Below, piece by piece: positions 1-9,942 of a DNA stretch of 64,000 bases. The DNA is from Halomonas sp. 7T (GTDB lineage Bacteria; Pseudomonadota; Gammaproteobacteria; Pseudomonadales; Halomonadaceae): contig NZ_CP087112.1 in NCBI RefSeq assembly GCF_025643255.1, positions 124,001 through 188,000 of the forward strand. The letters run 5' to 3'. Below the pieces are notes generated by a model. It had not been told where the DNA came from and searched no databases. It was given only the letters and a program-made list of their open reading frames with translations. The position numbers were made by a program, and so were the translations under genes. Numbering within the stretch: position 1 is the stretch's first letter; each line of letters opens with the position of its first letter.

Positions 1-204
1 AGCGAAGCCGAACACGCCCGTGTCGCCGTTCGTAACGTGCGCCGCGATGCTAACGGCGATTTCAAATCTTTACTAAAAGATAAAGAGATCACCGAAGACG
101 ATCAGCGCCAGGGCGAAGATGAAATCCAGAAGCTGACCGATAAGTATATTGCTGAGATCGACAAGGCGCTTGCTGCCAAAGAGCATGATCTCATGCAGGT
201 TTAG
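1..204 (+). CDS. frr: Ribosome recycling factor, C-terminal part (5' end outside window)
   Basis: The open frame from the first base encodes the last 67 residues of ribosome recycling factor, which works with EF-G to split post-termination 70S ribosomes. The visible part carries the family's conserved stretch [11 protein letters not shown] near the start and the acidic, lysine-rich C-terminal helix ending in EHDLMQV. Full-length RRF is about 185 residues, so roughly two thirds lie upstream of the window. Its place just before uppS-cdsA-dxr is the standard gammaproteobacterial order. Confidence 0.95.
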   Translation, partial: SEAEHARVAVRNVRRDANGDFKSLLKDKEITEDDQRQGEDEIQKLTDKYIAEIDKALAAKEHDLMQV

Positions 205-240
205 TGGTTGTTACTATCACTAACTGTTTTTGTTTAGTCG

Positions 241-261
241 CGGGCAGTCAAGCGCTGCCCG
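241..261 (+). other. Hairpin between frr and uppS
   Basis: A seven-base inverted repeat, CGGGCAG and CTGCCCG with a seven-base loop, lies in the 106-base gap between frr and uppS. There is no T-run after it, so it is a poor intrinsic terminator. It may be an mRNA processing or stability element. The rest of the gap shows no gene. Confidence 0.35.
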
Positions 262-310
262 TCAGGCCATGGCTTGGCTTACCTATGACTGATCTTTGGT
301 GCGAGAACCC

Positions 311-1096
311 ATGACGTCACCGCAGCTTCCTGACAAGCAGCCGGGCGGCGCAACGCCTTCTCACTCCGAGGAGTCGCTGCCGCTACATGTCGCTATCATT
401 ATGGATGGCAACAACCGCTGGGCGCGTGCACGCGGACTTTCTGGTGTGCGCGGCCATCGTGCGGGTGTTGAAGCCGTCAGAGCGGTGATTCAGCGCGCCG
501 CCGAACGCGGTGTGAAAACCTTAAGCTTGTTCGCCTTTTCCAGTGAAAATTGGAAACGTCCTGCGAATGAGGTCAATGCGCTTATGGAGCTTTTTTTAAT
601 GGCGCTCAAGCGTGAAGTTAAAAAGCTTAATGAGCGTAATGTTCGCCTTTCCATTATCGGTGAGCAGCGCGGCTTTTCCCACGCCATCCAAAAACATATC
701 CAGCGCGCTGAGGCGCTGACCGCTGCCAATACGGGCATGCATCTGGTGATTGCGGCTAATTATGGCGGTCAGTGGGATATTGCCCGAGCGGCAAGGCAGT
801 TGGCGGAGCAGGTCGCCGCGGGAGAGATCGTGGCCGCTGATATCGATGAAGCGCGACTCGATGCGGCGATGAATACCCAGCAGGTGCCGCCGGTGGACTT
901 GTGTATCCGCACCAGTGGAGAACAACGCCTATCCAACTTTATGTTGTGGCAACTGGCTTATGCTGAGCTGTATTTTTCCCCCCTGTTGTGGCCTGACTTT
1001 GACGCTGCGGCGTTTGATACGGCGCTGGATGATTTTTGCCAGCGCCGCCGCCGCTTTGGCATGACTGACGAACAAATAGAGGCGCAAGGTGCTTAA
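311..1096 (+). CDS. uppS: Undecaprenyl diphosphate synthase (cis-prenyltransferase)
   Basis: UppS condenses farnesyl diphosphate with eight isopentenyl diphosphates to make the C55 lipid carrier for peptidoglycan and O-antigen precursors. The family signature IIMDGNNRWA, with the catalytic Asp, lies about 30 residues in. The C-terminal RTSGEQRLSNFMLWQLAYAE block binds IPP and helps form the dimer. I chose the ATG at 311 (261 residues, MTSPQL). An in-frame TTG at 296 would add five residues, and neither start has a strong Shine-Dalgarno sequence. The 3' end overlaps cdsA by eight bases, so the two are probably coupled. Confidence 0.95.
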   Translation: MTSPQLPDKQPGGATPSHSEESLPLHVAIIMDGNNRWARARGLSGVRGHRAGVEAVRAVIQRAAERGVKTLSLFAFSSENWKRPANEVNALMELFLMALKREVKKLNERNVRLSIIGEQRGFSHAIQKHIQRAEALTAANTGMHLVIAANYGGQWDIARAARQLAEQVAAGEIVAADIDEARLDAAMNTQQVPPVDLCIRTSGEQRLSNFMLWQLAYAELYFSPLLWPDFDAAAFDTALDDFCQRRRRFGMTDEQIEAQGA

Positions 1097-1910
1097 ACAG
1101 CGGATTATCACCGCAGCCTGGTTAGCTCCCCTAACGCTGATCGGCCTGTTCGGACTGCAAGGCGGCGCGTTTGCGCTATTTACAGCGCTTATCGTGCTTC
1201 TAGGGGCGTGGGAGTGGGCCAACTTGGCCGGTGTTACCCGCCATCGTTCGCGGTTGCAGTATGTCGCAACGCTGGTGCTGCTCATGGTCTTCATGTGGGT
1301 GAGCGGTGCCGCTTTTGCTGTTTGGCCGCTATGGATCGGGGCCATTGGTTGGCTGCTGAATCTTTTTTGGGTCACTCGTTACCCAGAAGCTGGTGAGCAG
1401 TGGCAAGCGCGCTCTCGCCGTTTGTTGATGGGGGTGTGGGTGCTGTTGCCGTGTTGGGTCGGTTTCAACGTCCTCCGCGATAGCGGGGCTGTGTGGTTGC
1501 TGTTTGTCCTGCTGCTCGTATGGAGTGCCGATATCGGCGCCTATTTTGCTGGCCGCCAGTGGGGCAAGCGCAAGCTGGCACCGAAGGTGAGTCCCGGGAA
1601 ATCCTGGGAGGGCGTTGCTGGGGGGCTAGTCGCCACCTCGCTGCTGGCCATCGGGTTTGCTTTTTGGCAGGCGCTAGGTCTTGTCGGCGGTTTAGCGCTA
1701 CTCATTATCACCGCGCTGGTGACACTCATTTCGGTACTGGGTGATTTGCTAGAAAGCATGCTGAAGCGCCATCGCAATATTAAAGATTCCAGCCAATTAT
1801 TGCCCGGCCACGGTGGCGTGTTGGATCGTATTGACAGCTTAACGGCGGCTATCCCGATCTTTGCGCTGCTCTATTTGCAGGTGCTTCAGTTACAGGTGAG
1901 TGCGTTATGA
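1089..1910 (+). CDS. cdsA: Phosphatidate cytidylyltransferase (CDP-diglyceride synthase)
   Basis: CdsA makes CDP-diacylglycerol from phosphatidate and CTP at the inner membrane, the branch point for all phospholipids. The 273-residue protein is a polytopic membrane protein. It has the motif [20 protein letters not shown] and the C-terminal signature [20 protein letters not shown]. The start is GTG, eight bases inside uppS and preceded by a purine-rich GAGGCGCAAG. The stop overlaps the dxr start in an ATGA arrangement. Confidence 0.95.
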   Translation: MLKQRIITAAWLAPLTLIGLFGLQGGAFALFTALIVLLGAWEWANLAGVTRHRSRLQYVATLVLLMVFMWVSGAAFAVWPLWIGAIGWLLNLFWVTRYPEAGEQWQARSRRLLMGVWVLLPCWVGFNVLRDSGAVWLLFVLLLVWSADIGAYFAGRQWGKRKLAPKVSPGKSWEGVAGGLVATSLLAIGFAFWQALGLVGGLALLIITALVTLISVLGDLLESMLKRHRNIKDSSQLLPGHGGVLDRIDSLTAAIPIFALLYLQVLQLQVSAL

Positions 1911-3094
1911 GTCAGCCGCCGCTGCAGCACGTCACAGTGCTTGGCTCTACCGGCTCCATAGGCACTAACACGCTGAATGTGATTGCCCGCCACCCTGACC
2001 GCTATCGGGTATACGCGCTAACGGCCCATACCTCAAAAGAAGTATTGCTGGCTCAGTGCAAAGTGCACCGCCCTCATGTGGCGGTGCTCAACGATCCGCG
2101 TGATGCGCAGTGGCTGCATGATGAATTAGCCGAGGCGGGTATCACTACTCAAGTGCTGGCGGGGCCAGAAGCGCTTTGCGATGTTGCCCGAGAGTCTCAA
2201 GTCGATACGGTGATGGCGGCTATCGTAGGTGCCGCAGGGCTACTACCCGCGTTAGCAGCAGCAGAGTCGGGCAAACGCGTGCTGCTCGCCAATAAGGAAG
2301 CGCTTGTCATGAGTGGAGCGCTTTTTATGGATGCTGTGGCGCGTTCAGGCGCAACGCTATTGCCGATTGATTCTGAACATAATGCTATCTATCAGTGTCT
2401 ACCTGCTCAGCACCGGGGCGGACTTGCGCGCCACGGAGTACGGCAACTTCTGCTGACCGCTTCGGGTGGCCCATTTCGTACCTGGAGCTTAGAAGATATT
2501 GCCACGGTGACACCCGACCAAGCTTGCGCGCATCCTAATTGGTCGATGGGACGCAAGATTTCTGTCGATAGCGCCACACTAATGAATAAAGGCCTCGAAT
2601 TAATCGAAGCCTGCTGGCTGTTCGATGCCTCCCCTGAGCAAATTCAGGTGGTCGTGCACCCCCAAAGCGTGATCCACTCTATGGCAGCATACGACGATGG
2701 TTCGGTGATTGCGCAGTTGGGCAATCCTGATATGCGTACGCCGATTGCTTATGGGCTGGCTTGGCCTGAGAGAATTGATGCAGGCGTTGAGACACTAGAC
2801 CTTTTTCAGGTCGCTAGGCTCGATTTCGAAGCGCCGGATGAAAAGCGCTTCCCCTGCCTGCGCCTGGCCAGAGAGGCGATGGTAAAAGGCGGGGCAGCGC
2901 CGGCGATTCTTAACGCCGCCAACGAAGTCGCGGTAGACGCCTTTTTAGAGGGACAACTTGGCTTTAGCGCTATTGCAGAGGTGGTTGCCGAGGTGATGGG
3001 GCAGCCGTTTGAGGGCAGCGCGGATTCGCTTGAGCAAATTTTAGCGGCAGATAAGTGGGCGCGTGAACAGGCAGCGTTGAAAATACAGCGATAA
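1907..3094 (+). CDS. dxr: 1-deoxy-D-xylulose 5-phosphate reductoisomerase
   Basis: Dxr (IspC) catalyses the NADPH-dependent conversion of DXP to MEP, the committed step of the non-mevalonate isoprenoid pathway that feeds the UppS two genes upstream. The 395-residue protein opens with the NADPH-binding motif [15 protein letters not shown]. It continues with LLANKEALV, the metal/substrate motif [13 protein letters not shown], the flexible-loop region [20 protein letters not shown] and a C-terminal helical domain. Length matches the family (about 398). The ATG overlaps the cdsA stop codon. Confidence 0.96.
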   Translation: MSQPPLQHVTVLGSTGSIGTNTLNVIARHPDRYRVYALTAHTSKEVLLAQCKVHRPHVAVLNDPRDAQWLHDELAEAGITTQVLAGPEALCDVARESQVDTVMAAIVGAAGLLPALAAAESGKRVLLANKEALVMSGALFMDAVARSGATLLPIDSEHNAIYQCLPAQHRGGLARHGVRQLLLTASGGPFRTWSLEDIATVTPDQACAHPNWSMGRKISVDSATLMNKGLELIEACWLFDASPEQIQVVVHPQSVIHSMAAYDDGSVIAQLGNPDMRTPIAYGLAWPERIDAGVETLDLFQVARLDFEAPDEKRFPCLRLAREAMVKGGAAPAILNAANEVAVDAFLEGQLGFSAIAEVVAEVMGQPFEGSADSLEQILAADKWAREQAALKIQR

Positions 3095-3152
3095 CACCAG
3101 TATGGCGCGCAGGCATCAGCCATTCGCTGAGCAGCGTGTAAAGGAGCGAAGT

Positions 3153-4511
3153 GTGGGCCTGATACAAAATATTCTTGCGGTAATCGTGGTGCTTGGGTTG
3201 TTGGTAACCTTCCACGAATTTGGCCATTTCTGGGTGGCGCGACGCTGTGGTGTGAAGGTGCTGCGCTTTTCCGTTGGCTTTGGTAAACCGCTCTGGTCCA
3301 CCGTGGATCGTCATGGCACAGAGTTCGCCGTGGCAGCAATACCTCTGGGTGGCTATGTGAAAATGCTCGATGAGCGTGAAGCCCCTGTTCCTGAAGAGCA
3401 GCTTGACCGAGCCTTTAACCGCAAAAATGTTTGGCAGCGAATCGCGATTGTGGCTGCTGGCCCCCTAGCTAACTTTTTACTGGCTATCGTCGCTTATTGG
3501 GCGCTGTTTGTCGCAGGTACGACAACGGTAATGCCTATCGTAGGCGACATTGAGCCAAACTCGCCCGCCGCTGAAGCAGGCCTTGTTCGTGGCAGCGAAA
3601 TCACGGCTATCCAGGGCGATGCGATGCGCTCCTGGGAAGAGATCAACCTCAAGCTGGTATCTATTATTGGCTTTAGCGGCGAGCTCTCCGTTGAGGCGCT
3701 ACCCGAAGGGGCGAGTACGCCGCGCGCTTATCAATTGCCGGTCACTAACTACCTCGTTCGCCAAGACCCACCACAGCCATTGCAAAGCTTGGGCATTACG
3801 CCGTGGCGCCCCGATTTCCCTGCCGTATTGGGTCAAGTAGTGGATGGTCAAGCGGCGGCTCAGGCAGGGCTTCAGCCGGGTGATCGCATCCTTTCCTTAA
3901 ATGGTGAGCCGGTGGGCGACTGGATGCAGTTTGTCGCCACTATTCGTGATAGCGCTGGTCAAACCTTAGACGTTCGCTATCAGCGCGGCGACGAGCAGGG
4001 TACGCTGTCGCTTACGCCAGGTACCAATACCCTAGAGGGTGGCAGAGAGGTCGGCTATATCGGTGCCGGCGTACAGCAAGTCTCATGGCCTGCGGAGCTT
4101 CAGCGTGAAATCCGCTACGGCCCTGTCGAGGCCGTTGGGCAATCGTTATCTCGCACCGGTGAAATGACGCTGCTGACGATAGACGCTATTCGTAAAATGC
4201 TGGTGGGGCTGATCTCGCCCTCTAATTTGTCTGGGCCTATCACCATCGCGCAAATTTCAGGTGACTCTGCCCGTGCAGGGATGGAAGCGTTTGTTGGCTT
4301 TCTAGCGTATCTTTCCATTAGTCTGGCGGTGCTCAACTTATTGCCAATCCCGGTGCTCGATGGTGGGCACTTGCTTTATTATTTTATAGAGGTCGTGCGT
4401 GGCCGGCCGGTCTCTGAACAAACGCAAGCGGTAGGGTTACGCATCGGGCTTGCCATGGTAGGCACCCTAATGCTGATGGCCCTCTATTTTGATCTGATGC
4501 GCCTGTGGTAA
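3153..4511 (+). CDS. rseP: RseP site-2 zinc metalloprotease
   Basis: RseP cleaves the anti-sigma factor RseA within the membrane after DegS, releasing sigma-E, and also removes signal-peptide remnants. The active-site zinc motif HEFGH lies at residues 21-25 in the first membrane segment. Two PDZ domains follow (about 110-180 and 210-280), and the C-terminal segment NLLPIPVLDGGHL supplies the third metal ligand. I chose GTG 3153 because AAGGAG sits at the right distance upstream, giving 452 residues close to E. coli RseP. A longer frame opens at 3102. It lies directly before bamA, whose folding defects it senses. Confidence 0.95.
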   Translation: MGLIQNILAVIVVLGLLVTFHEFGHFWVARRCGVKVLRFSVGFGKPLWSTVDRHGTEFAVAAIPLGGYVKMLDEREAPVPEEQLDRAFNRKNVWQRIAIVAAGPLANFLLAIVAYWALFVAGTTTVMPIVGDIEPNSPAAEAGLVRGSEITAIQGDAMRSWEEINLKLVSIIGFSGELSVEALPEGASTPRAYQLPVTNYLVRQDPPQPLQSLGITPWRPDFPAVLGQVVDGQAAAQAGLQPGDRILSLNGEPVGDWMQFVATIRDSAGQTLDVRYQRGDEQGTLSLTPGTNTLEGGREVGYIGAGVQQVSWPAELQREIRYGPVEAVGQSLSRTGEMTLLTIDAIRKMLVGLISPSNLSGPITIAQISGDSARAGMEAFVGFLAYLSISLAVLNLLPIPVLDGGHLLYYFIEVVRGRPVSEQTQAVGLRIGLAMVGTLMLMALYFDLMRLW

Positions 4512-4611
4512 TGACGCGTGTAGCGCGCTGGATGCCTTGTCATCCACCTGCACAAATGTATATGGTGCCTGTCTGGAACGACAGGCAGACCAACGCGAGC
4601 GAACTGACTGC

Positions 4612-6963
4612 ATGAAAATCAAGACCCTTGGAATGGCGGCACTTTTGCTGGCAGGCGCCAGCGGCGCCCAAGCACAATCCTTTGATGTTTCGGACATTCG
4701 TGTGGAAGGACTACAGCGGGTTTCCGCCGCCTCGGTCTTTAATGCGTTTCCCGTGAGTGCCAATGACCGCGTTAGCGAACAGCAGCTGTCAGCGGCTGCG
4801 CGTGACCTATTTGCAACGGGCCTGTTCGAGGATGTTTCCCTGGCACGAGAGGGTGACGTTCTCATTGTTCAGGTTGTTGAGCGGCCGACGATTGCACGGC
4901 TAAATATCAGTGGTAACCAGCAGATTGATGAAGAGGATCTCCGTAATGGGCTGCGCCAATCGGGCTTATCCGAAGGCCAAGTGCTGCAGCTGTCTACGCT
5001 AGAAGAAATTCAGCGCGAGCTGGAGGGGGTCTATCAGGCCCAAGGCCGCTACAGCGCGGGTATTAATGTTGATGTTGATGAAATTGATGAAGGCCGCGTT
5101 CAGGTCAATATCAATATTAATGAAGGCGAAGTAGCAAAAATCCGTCAAATCAATATTGTTGGTAACGAAGACTTTGATGACGATACGCTACGCTCTGTCT
5201 TTGAACTCAATGATCGTCCTGGGCGGATATTTGGCTGGTTTTCAAAAGATGAGTACTCAAGAGAGGCGCTCTCAGGCGATATCGAGCGTCTGCGCTCTTT
5301 CTATCTGGATCGTGGCTATGTGAACTTCGATGTCACTTCTACCCAGGTATCAATTGGCCCAGAGAAATCTGAAATATTTATTACGCTCAATATTGATGAG
5401 GGTAATCAGTACCGCGTGGGGGATATCCGTTTTGCGGGTGACCTGCAGATTAGCGAAAACGAGGCGCGCCAACTGCTTGAAATTAGTAGTGGCGATACGT
5501 TCTCTCGTGGTCAAGTAAATGCCTCCACCGAAGCATTGCGTCAGCGTCTTGGCGCCGAAGGGTTTGCCTTTGCTGACGTTCAGGGCGTACCGGAAATGGC
5601 CGGCGATGGTGATACCGTCGACCTCGTCATAGCAGTGAACTCAGGCCAACGTGCCTATGTGCGCCGTATCGAATTCTTTGGTAACACCACCACTCAGGAC
5701 GAAGTGCTGCGTCGTGAAATGATTCAGCTAGAAGGGGCGCCGGCATCGACTGAGTCGATTACTCAGTCCCGACAGCGCCTTGAGCGTCTTGGCTTCTTTA
5801 GCCAAGTGGAAGTCGATACTCAGCCTGTACCCGGCCAGCCTGATTTGTTAGATGTGACCTATAACGTTGAAGAGCAGCCCTCAGGCTCGGTTTCAGCCAG
5901 CGTTGGCTTCTCGCAAAGCGCTGGGGTGATTTACGGCGTTGGTTTGGCCCAAAATAACTTTTTGGGTACAGGTAACCGTGTCAATGTTGGTGCCCAGCGT
6001 AGCGATACGTTCACCAGCGTCAATTTTGCGTTTACCGATCCCTATTGGACACTAGACGGTATTTCCCGCGGCTATAACGTGTTTTACCGTGAGACGGATT
6101 ACGCTGATTCGGATATTTCGACGTTCTCGACGGATGCCTATGGTGCGGGGATTAATTTTGGCTACCCGATAAGTGAGCTTTCGCGGCTTAATTTCGGTGC
6201 GAGTATCGAAGACTTAACGGTGAAAACCTATTTCGATACGGCATCAGAAATCCGCCGCTATGTAGAAGATCAAGGTGAAAATGCGCAAAGCCTTAAATTA
6301 ACGGCAAGCTGGACACGCAATAACCTAAACCGCGGCATTATGCCCACGGCAGGTAGTTACCAACGGTTCTCGGCAGAAACCGGCGTGCCGGGAAGCGATG
6401 CGGAGTACTACAAGCTGCAAGCGCGTGGTCAGCAGCTATTCCCAATTAATGATGATCAAACCTGGGCGCTTAAATTTAGCGGTCACCTAGGCTATGCCGA
6501 CACGCTTGGCGGCAATGACCCTTACCCCTTCTACGAAAACTTCTACGCAGGTGGTTTAGGCTCAGTACGTGGCTTTACCTCCAACACGCTTGGTCAACGC
6601 ACAACGCCTGCGCGTGAAGGCGGTCGTGACCGTACAATGGGCGGTAACGTGCTGGTTCAAGGGAGCGCCGAAGTGCTCTTCCCTTTGCCGTTTATTGAAG
6701 ACCAACGCTCGCTGCAAACATCGTTTTTTGTGGATGCCGGGAATACTTTCCTGACCTCTTGCTACGATGTGTTGGAAGAAGATGCCGATCGTCAGCGGTG
6801 CAGTTCAGGCGTTGATTTTGGTGACCTGCGCTACAGCGCTGGTATTGGTCTATCCTGGCTAACACCGGTAGGTCCGCTAACCTTCAGTGTTGCTGAGCCG
6901 CTGAATGATGAAAGTGGGGATGATACTCAGTTCTTCCAGTTCTCGCTGGGTCAAACTTTCTAA
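4612..6963 (+). CDS. bamA: Outer membrane protein assembly factor BamA
   Basis: BamA is the Omp85 core of the BAM complex that folds beta-barrels into the outer membrane. The 783-residue protein has a signal peptide ending AGASGAQAQS, then five POTRA domains (about 25-420). A 16-strand barrel follows, with the conserved VRGF segment (GGLGSVRGFTSNTLG) on the L6 loop, and the protein ends in a terminal Phe. The ATG at 4612 was chosen because it starts directly at the signal peptide. An in-frame ATG at 4537 would add 25 non-signal-like residues. It sits between rseP and skp as usual. Confidence 0.96.
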   Translation: MKIKTLGMAALLLAGASGAQAQSFDVSDIRVEGLQRVSAASVFNAFPVSANDRVSEQQLSAAARDLFATGLFEDVSLAREGDVLIVQVVERPTIARLNISGNQQIDEEDLRNGLRQSGLSEGQVLQLSTLEEIQRELEGVYQAQGRYSAGINVDVDEIDEGRVQVNININEGEVAKIRQINIVGNEDFDDDTLRSVFELNDRPGRIFGWFSKDEYSREALSGDIERLRSFYLDRGYVNFDVTSTQVSIGPEKSEIFITLNIDEGNQYRVGDIRFAGDLQISENEARQLLEISSGDTFSRGQVNASTEALRQRLGAEGFAFADVQGVPEMAGDGDTVDLVIAVNSGQRAYVRRIEFFGNTTTQDEVLRREMIQLEGAPASTESITQSRQRLERLGFFSQVEVDTQPVPGQPDLLDVTYNVEEQPSGSVSASVGFSQSAGVIYGVGLAQNNFLGTGNRVNVGAQRSDTFTSVNFAFTDPYWTLDGISRGYNVFYRETDYADSDISTFSTDAYGAGINFGYPISELSRLNFGASIEDLTVKTYFDTASEIRRYVEDQGENAQSLKLTASWTRNNLNRGIMPTAGSYQRFSAETGVPGSDAEYYKLQARGQQLFPINDDQTWALKFSGHLGYADTLGGNDPYPFYENFYAGGLGSVRGFTSNTLGQRTTPAREGGRDRTMGGNVLVQGSAEVLFPLPFIEDQRSLQTSFFVDAGNTFLTSCYDVLEEDADRQRCSSGVDFGDLRYSAGIGLSWLTPVGPLTFSVAEPLNDESGDDTQFFQFSLGQTF

Positions 6964-6980
6964 TACAAGGAGTTATCACG

Positions 6981-7481
6981 ATGCGTAAATTGGCAGCAGC
7001 TGTGTGTCTACTTGGAGCGATGGTGCTACCCGCTCACGCCGCTGAGGTTGCAGTACTTGATTGGCGCGCTGCGTTGATGAATACCCAGTCGGCTCAATCT
7101 TCGCTCAGCCAGTTGGAAGGGCAAATTGGCAGCCAGCAGCGTGAGGCGCAGTCGCTCGGCAATGAGCTTCAGCAGTTGCAGGAGCGACTGCAGCGAGAAG
7201 GCGACACCATGTCGCAATCTCAGCGAGATTCACTAATGGCTGAACTCCAACAGAAGGGCAGCCGTTTTGAACAGTTGCGTCGCGAAGTGCTTCAAGCCCA
7301 GCAGCGTTCTGAACAGCAGTTTTTAGAAAGCGCGGAGTCCAAGCTTGAGCGTGCCGTTGAGCAAGTGCTGGAGCGTCACAATATTGACGTGTTAGTAGAG
7401 CCACAAGGCGTACTGCACTCATCGACAGATCTGCCTAACGTGACGAATGAAGTCACACAGATTTTCGATTCGCTAAACTAA
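6981..7481 (+). CDS. skp: Periplasmic OMP chaperone Skp/OmpH
   Basis: Skp is a trimeric periplasmic holdase that carries unfolded outer membrane proteins to BAM. The 166-residue product has a cleavable signal peptide (MRKLAAAVCLLGAMVLPAHA). A Gln/Glu/Arg-rich coiled coil forms the tentacles (about 45-120), and the C-terminal body contains LERAVEQVLERHNIDVLVE. A strong AAGGAG precedes the ATG. The gene is 17 bases after bamA and just before lpxD, as in E. coli. Confidence 0.92.
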   Translation: MRKLAAAVCLLGAMVLPAHAAEVAVLDWRAALMNTQSAQSSLSQLEGQIGSQQREAQSLGNELQQLQERLQREGDTMSQSQRDSLMAELQQKGSRFEQLRREVLQAQQRSEQQFLESAESKLERAVEQVLERHNIDVLVEPQGVLHSSTDLPNVTNEVTQIFDSLN

Positions 7482-7533
7482 TTTTATGACTGCGGGTGCG
7501 GGCTTGCCCGCACCATTGATTTTCTGGGCTCCT

Positions 7534-8571
7534 ATGACGCACGCTTCTCACCACCTCACCCTAGCGGATATCGCACGTCACTTGGATGTAGCATTCGAAG
7601 GAGACGCCAATCAAACCATTCGAGGCTTGGCGACACTTAAAGAAGCTGCACCCGATCAAATTGCATTTCTGGCGAACCGTGCCTACTTAAAAGATTTAGC
7701 AACCACTCAGGCAGCCGCCGTGCTGCTGCATCCGGAGCACGGTAAAAATTGCCCGGTTGCCCGCTTGGAAATGGACAATCCCTACTTGGGTTATGCCAAG
7801 CTGTCCCAGCTGTTCGACCCACTTCCTGCACGAGATGTACCCGGTATCCATCCCACCGCCGTTGTTGCAGAGGGTGTGACGCTAGGCGCTGATGTGTCTA
7901 TTCAGGCGCATGCGGTGATTGAGGAGGGGGTAGTGCTGGGCGATCGTGTCGTGATTGGCGCGGGCAGCGTGATAGGCGCCGACAGCATCATTGGAGAAGG
8001 CACGCGATTGCATGCCAATGTTACTGTTTGCCACGGTGTTGTTATTGGTAAACGCAGTATTTTGCAAAGTGGCTGCGTGATTGGCGGTGATGGTTTTGGT
8101 TTTGCCCACGATGGTGCGGGTTGGCACAAGATTGCGCAGCTGGGTGGTGTCGTGCTGGGCGATGATGTTGAAGTGGGCAGCTGCTCCAGTATTGATCGCG
8201 GTGCACTCGGCGATACGGTGATTGGTAACGATGTAAAAATCGATGGGCAGGTGCAAATTGCGCATAATGTGACGATTGGGGATCATAGCGCGCTGGCAGG
8301 CTGTGTGGGCATTGCCGGTTCAACTAAAGTCGGCAAACACTGCATGCTTGGCGGTGGCGTGGGGCTCTCAGGCCACCTCACCATTTGTGACGGCGTACAG
8401 GTTACTGGCATGAGCCTGGTCACTAATTCCATCCATGAGCCAGGTGTGTACTCTTCGGGGACCGGGGCAATGAGTAACGCACAGTGGCGTAAAAATGCCG
8501 TGCGTTTTAAACAGCTTGACGATATCGCTAAGCGATTGTCTCGGGTGGAAAAAAGTCAGCGCTCAGAGTAG
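7534..8571 (+). CDS. lpxD: UDP-3-O-(3-hydroxyacyl)glucosamine N-acyltransferase LpxD
   Basis: LpxD adds the second hydroxyacyl chain in lipid A synthesis, using acyl-ACP. The N-terminal uridine-binding domain (about 1-100) is followed by a left-handed parallel beta-helix of hexapeptide repeats. The catalytic His region GDGFGFAHDGAGWHK and a C-terminal helix come next. The preferred ATG 7534 gives 345 residues starting MTHASHHLTLADIA. The ATG at 7486 would add 16 residues unlike the family N-terminus. It acts between LpxC (not in the window) and the downstream LpxA/LpxB enzymes. Confidence 0.95.
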   Translation: MTHASHHLTLADIARHLDVAFEGDANQTIRGLATLKEAAPDQIAFLANRAYLKDLATTQAAAVLLHPEHGKNCPVARLEMDNPYLGYAKLSQLFDPLPARDVPGIHPTAVVAEGVTLGADVSIQAHAVIEEGVVLGDRVVIGAGSVIGADSIIGEGTRLHANVTVCHGVVIGKRSILQSGCVIGGDGFGFAHDGAGWHKIAQLGGVVLGDDVEVGSCSSIDRGALGDTVIGNDVKIDGQVQIAHNVTIGDHSALAGCVGIAGSTKVGKHCMLGGGVGLSGHLTICDGVQVTGMSLVTNSIHEPGVYSSGTGAMSNAQWRKNAVRFKQLDDIAKRLSRVEKSQRSE

Positions 8572-8599
8572 TAGACGCTTGAGTTTCTTAGGTAGTGGC

Positions 8600-8627
8600 T
8601 TGAGGCTTGTTTATAGCAGGTTATAAT
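8600..8627 (+). promoter_or_regulatory. Probable sigma-70 promoter for fabZ-lpxA-lpxB
   Basis: TTGAGG (8600-8605) and a perfect TATAAT (8622-8627) are separated by 16 bases, in the 133-base gap between lpxD and fabZ. This is one of the clearest promoter-like elements in the first 18 kb. It would give fabZ and the genes below it an extra transcription start. Confidence 0.55.
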
Positions 8628-8704
8628 CCACCGCCTTTTAACCAGCTTTGTGCTGGTGAGTGCCTGATTTTTTCAGGCCTTTTGTCATTTTAGAGGTCGT
8701 TACG

Positions 8705-9148
8705 ATGGTTATGGATATTAACGAAATTCGCGAATACTTGCCGCACCGCTACCCGTTTTTGCTGGTAGACCGTGTGACGCAGTTAACCGTTGGCGAATCC
8801 ATCGTTGCGTTCAAAAATGTTAGTATTAACGAACCGTTTTTCAACGGTCACTTTCCCCATCACCCGATTATGCCCGGTGTGCTGGTGGTGGAAGCGCTAG
8901 CCCAAGTGTGCGGTATTTTAGGTTTCAAAACGGTGAATAAACTGCCCGCTGATGGTTACGTCTACTATTTGGTGGGCAGTGATAATGTACGTTTTAAGCG
9001 CCCCGTGATGCCTGGTGACCAGCTGGTATTGGAAGCAAACGTGATTCGTGGGAAACGAGGGATTTGGAAATTTGCTTGTCGCGCAACGGTTGACGGTGAG
9101 CTAGCGTGCGAGGCTGAAATTATTTGTGCCGAGAGGAAGGTGGCTTGA
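8705..9148 (+). CDS. fabZ: 3-hydroxyacyl-ACP dehydratase FabZ
   Basis: FabZ dehydrates beta-hydroxyacyl-ACP in fatty-acid elongation and competes with LpxA/LpxD for the hydroxyacyl-ACP pool. The hot-dog fold carries the catalytic motif [20 protein letters not shown] with the active-site His and, further on, the Glu. The ATG at 8705 is preceded by GAGGT and gives 147 residues, normal for the family. A frame opening at 8660 has no ribosome-binding site. The stop codon overlaps the TTG start of lpxA. Confidence 0.95.
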   Translation: MVMDINEIREYLPHRYPFLLVDRVTQLTVGESIVAFKNVSINEPFFNGHFPHHPIMPGVLVVEALAQVCGILGFKTVNKLPADGYVYYLVGSDNVRFKRPVMPGDQLVLEANVIRGKRGIWKFACRATVDGELACEAEIICAERKVA

Positions 9149-9912
9149 TACATCCTACTGCACTGGTGGACCCAACGGCGAAGCTTGCTGATGACGTCGA
9201 GGTAGGCCCTTTTAGCGTTATTGGGGCAGACGTAACGATAGGCGCCGGCTCAATTATAGGCCCCCATGTGGTGGTCAAAGGCCCGACGGTGTTGGGAGAG
9301 CGCACACGCATCTTTCAGTTCGCTTCGGTGGGTGAGGACTGCCAAGACAAAAAATACGCTGGTGAACCAACGCGCTTGGTGATGGGCGATGATAACGTGA
9401 TCCGTGAAGGGGTTACTCTCCATCGCGGCACGGTACAGGATCGTGGTGAGACGACCATTGGTTCGCGTAACTTATTCATGGCTTACGTGCACGTTGGACA
9501 CGACTGCGTGATCGGTAGCGACTGTATACTGGCGAATCAGGTAACGCTGGCAGGCCACGTTACGCTCGGCGACTTTGCCATTCTTGGCGGTCTGTCAGCC
9601 GTTCACCAATTCTGTCACTTTGGTGAGCACGCGATGGCGGGCGGCGGTTCGATTATTACTAAAGATACCCCCGCCTATGTGATGATTAACGGCAACCCGG
9701 CTGAAGCCCGAGGCCTTAATTTGGTGGGTTTAAAGCGCCGAGGCTTTAGCCGTGACGCGATCAATGCGCTAAGCACTGCTTATAAAATGGTGTATCGCCA
9801 AGGTTTAACTGTAGAGCAGGCAGTTAGCGAGATGCGTAGCCGGTTCGAGTTGCCGGAAGTCGCTCTCTTCGCTGACTCAATCGAGCGCTCGACCCGCGGT
9901 ATTGTGCGCTAA
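9145..9912 (+). CDS. lpxA: Acyl-ACP:UDP-N-acetylglucosamine O-acyltransferase LpxA
   Basis: LpxA performs the first acylation in lipid A synthesis, transferring a hydroxyacyl chain to UDP-GlcNAc. The protein is a hexapeptide-repeat beta-helix ([20 protein letters not shown]) with the catalytic His in HVGHDC and a C-terminal helical domain. The likely start is TTG 9145, which overlaps the fabZ TGA and follows GAGGAAGG. It gives 255 residues beginning M-IHPTALVD, as in relatives. A frame opening at 9124 would lie inside fabZ. Confidence 0.94.
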   Translation: MIHPTALVDPTAKLADDVEVGPFSVIGADVTIGAGSIIGPHVVVKGPTVLGERTRIFQFASVGEDCQDKKYAGEPTRLVMGDDNVIREGVTLHRGTVQDRGETTIGSRNLFMAYVHVGHDCVIGSDCILANQVTLAGHVTLGDFAILGGLSAVHQFCHFGEHAMAGGGSIITKDTPAYVMINGNPAEARGLNLVGLKRRGFSRDAINALSTAYKMVYRQGLTVEQAVSEMRSRFELPEVALFADSIERSTRGIVR

Positions 9913-9942
9913 CCACTCATCTCCCATCGGTTTTCCCATCAT

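Noticed and set aside
241..261. Intrinsic terminator after frr
   Set aside because: The hairpin is clear but no T-run follows, so it was listed only as a hairpin.
2806..3339. 177-codon minus-strand frame across the dxr-rseP junction
   Set aside because: Antisense to two certain genes, composition is not protein-like and no start signal is present.
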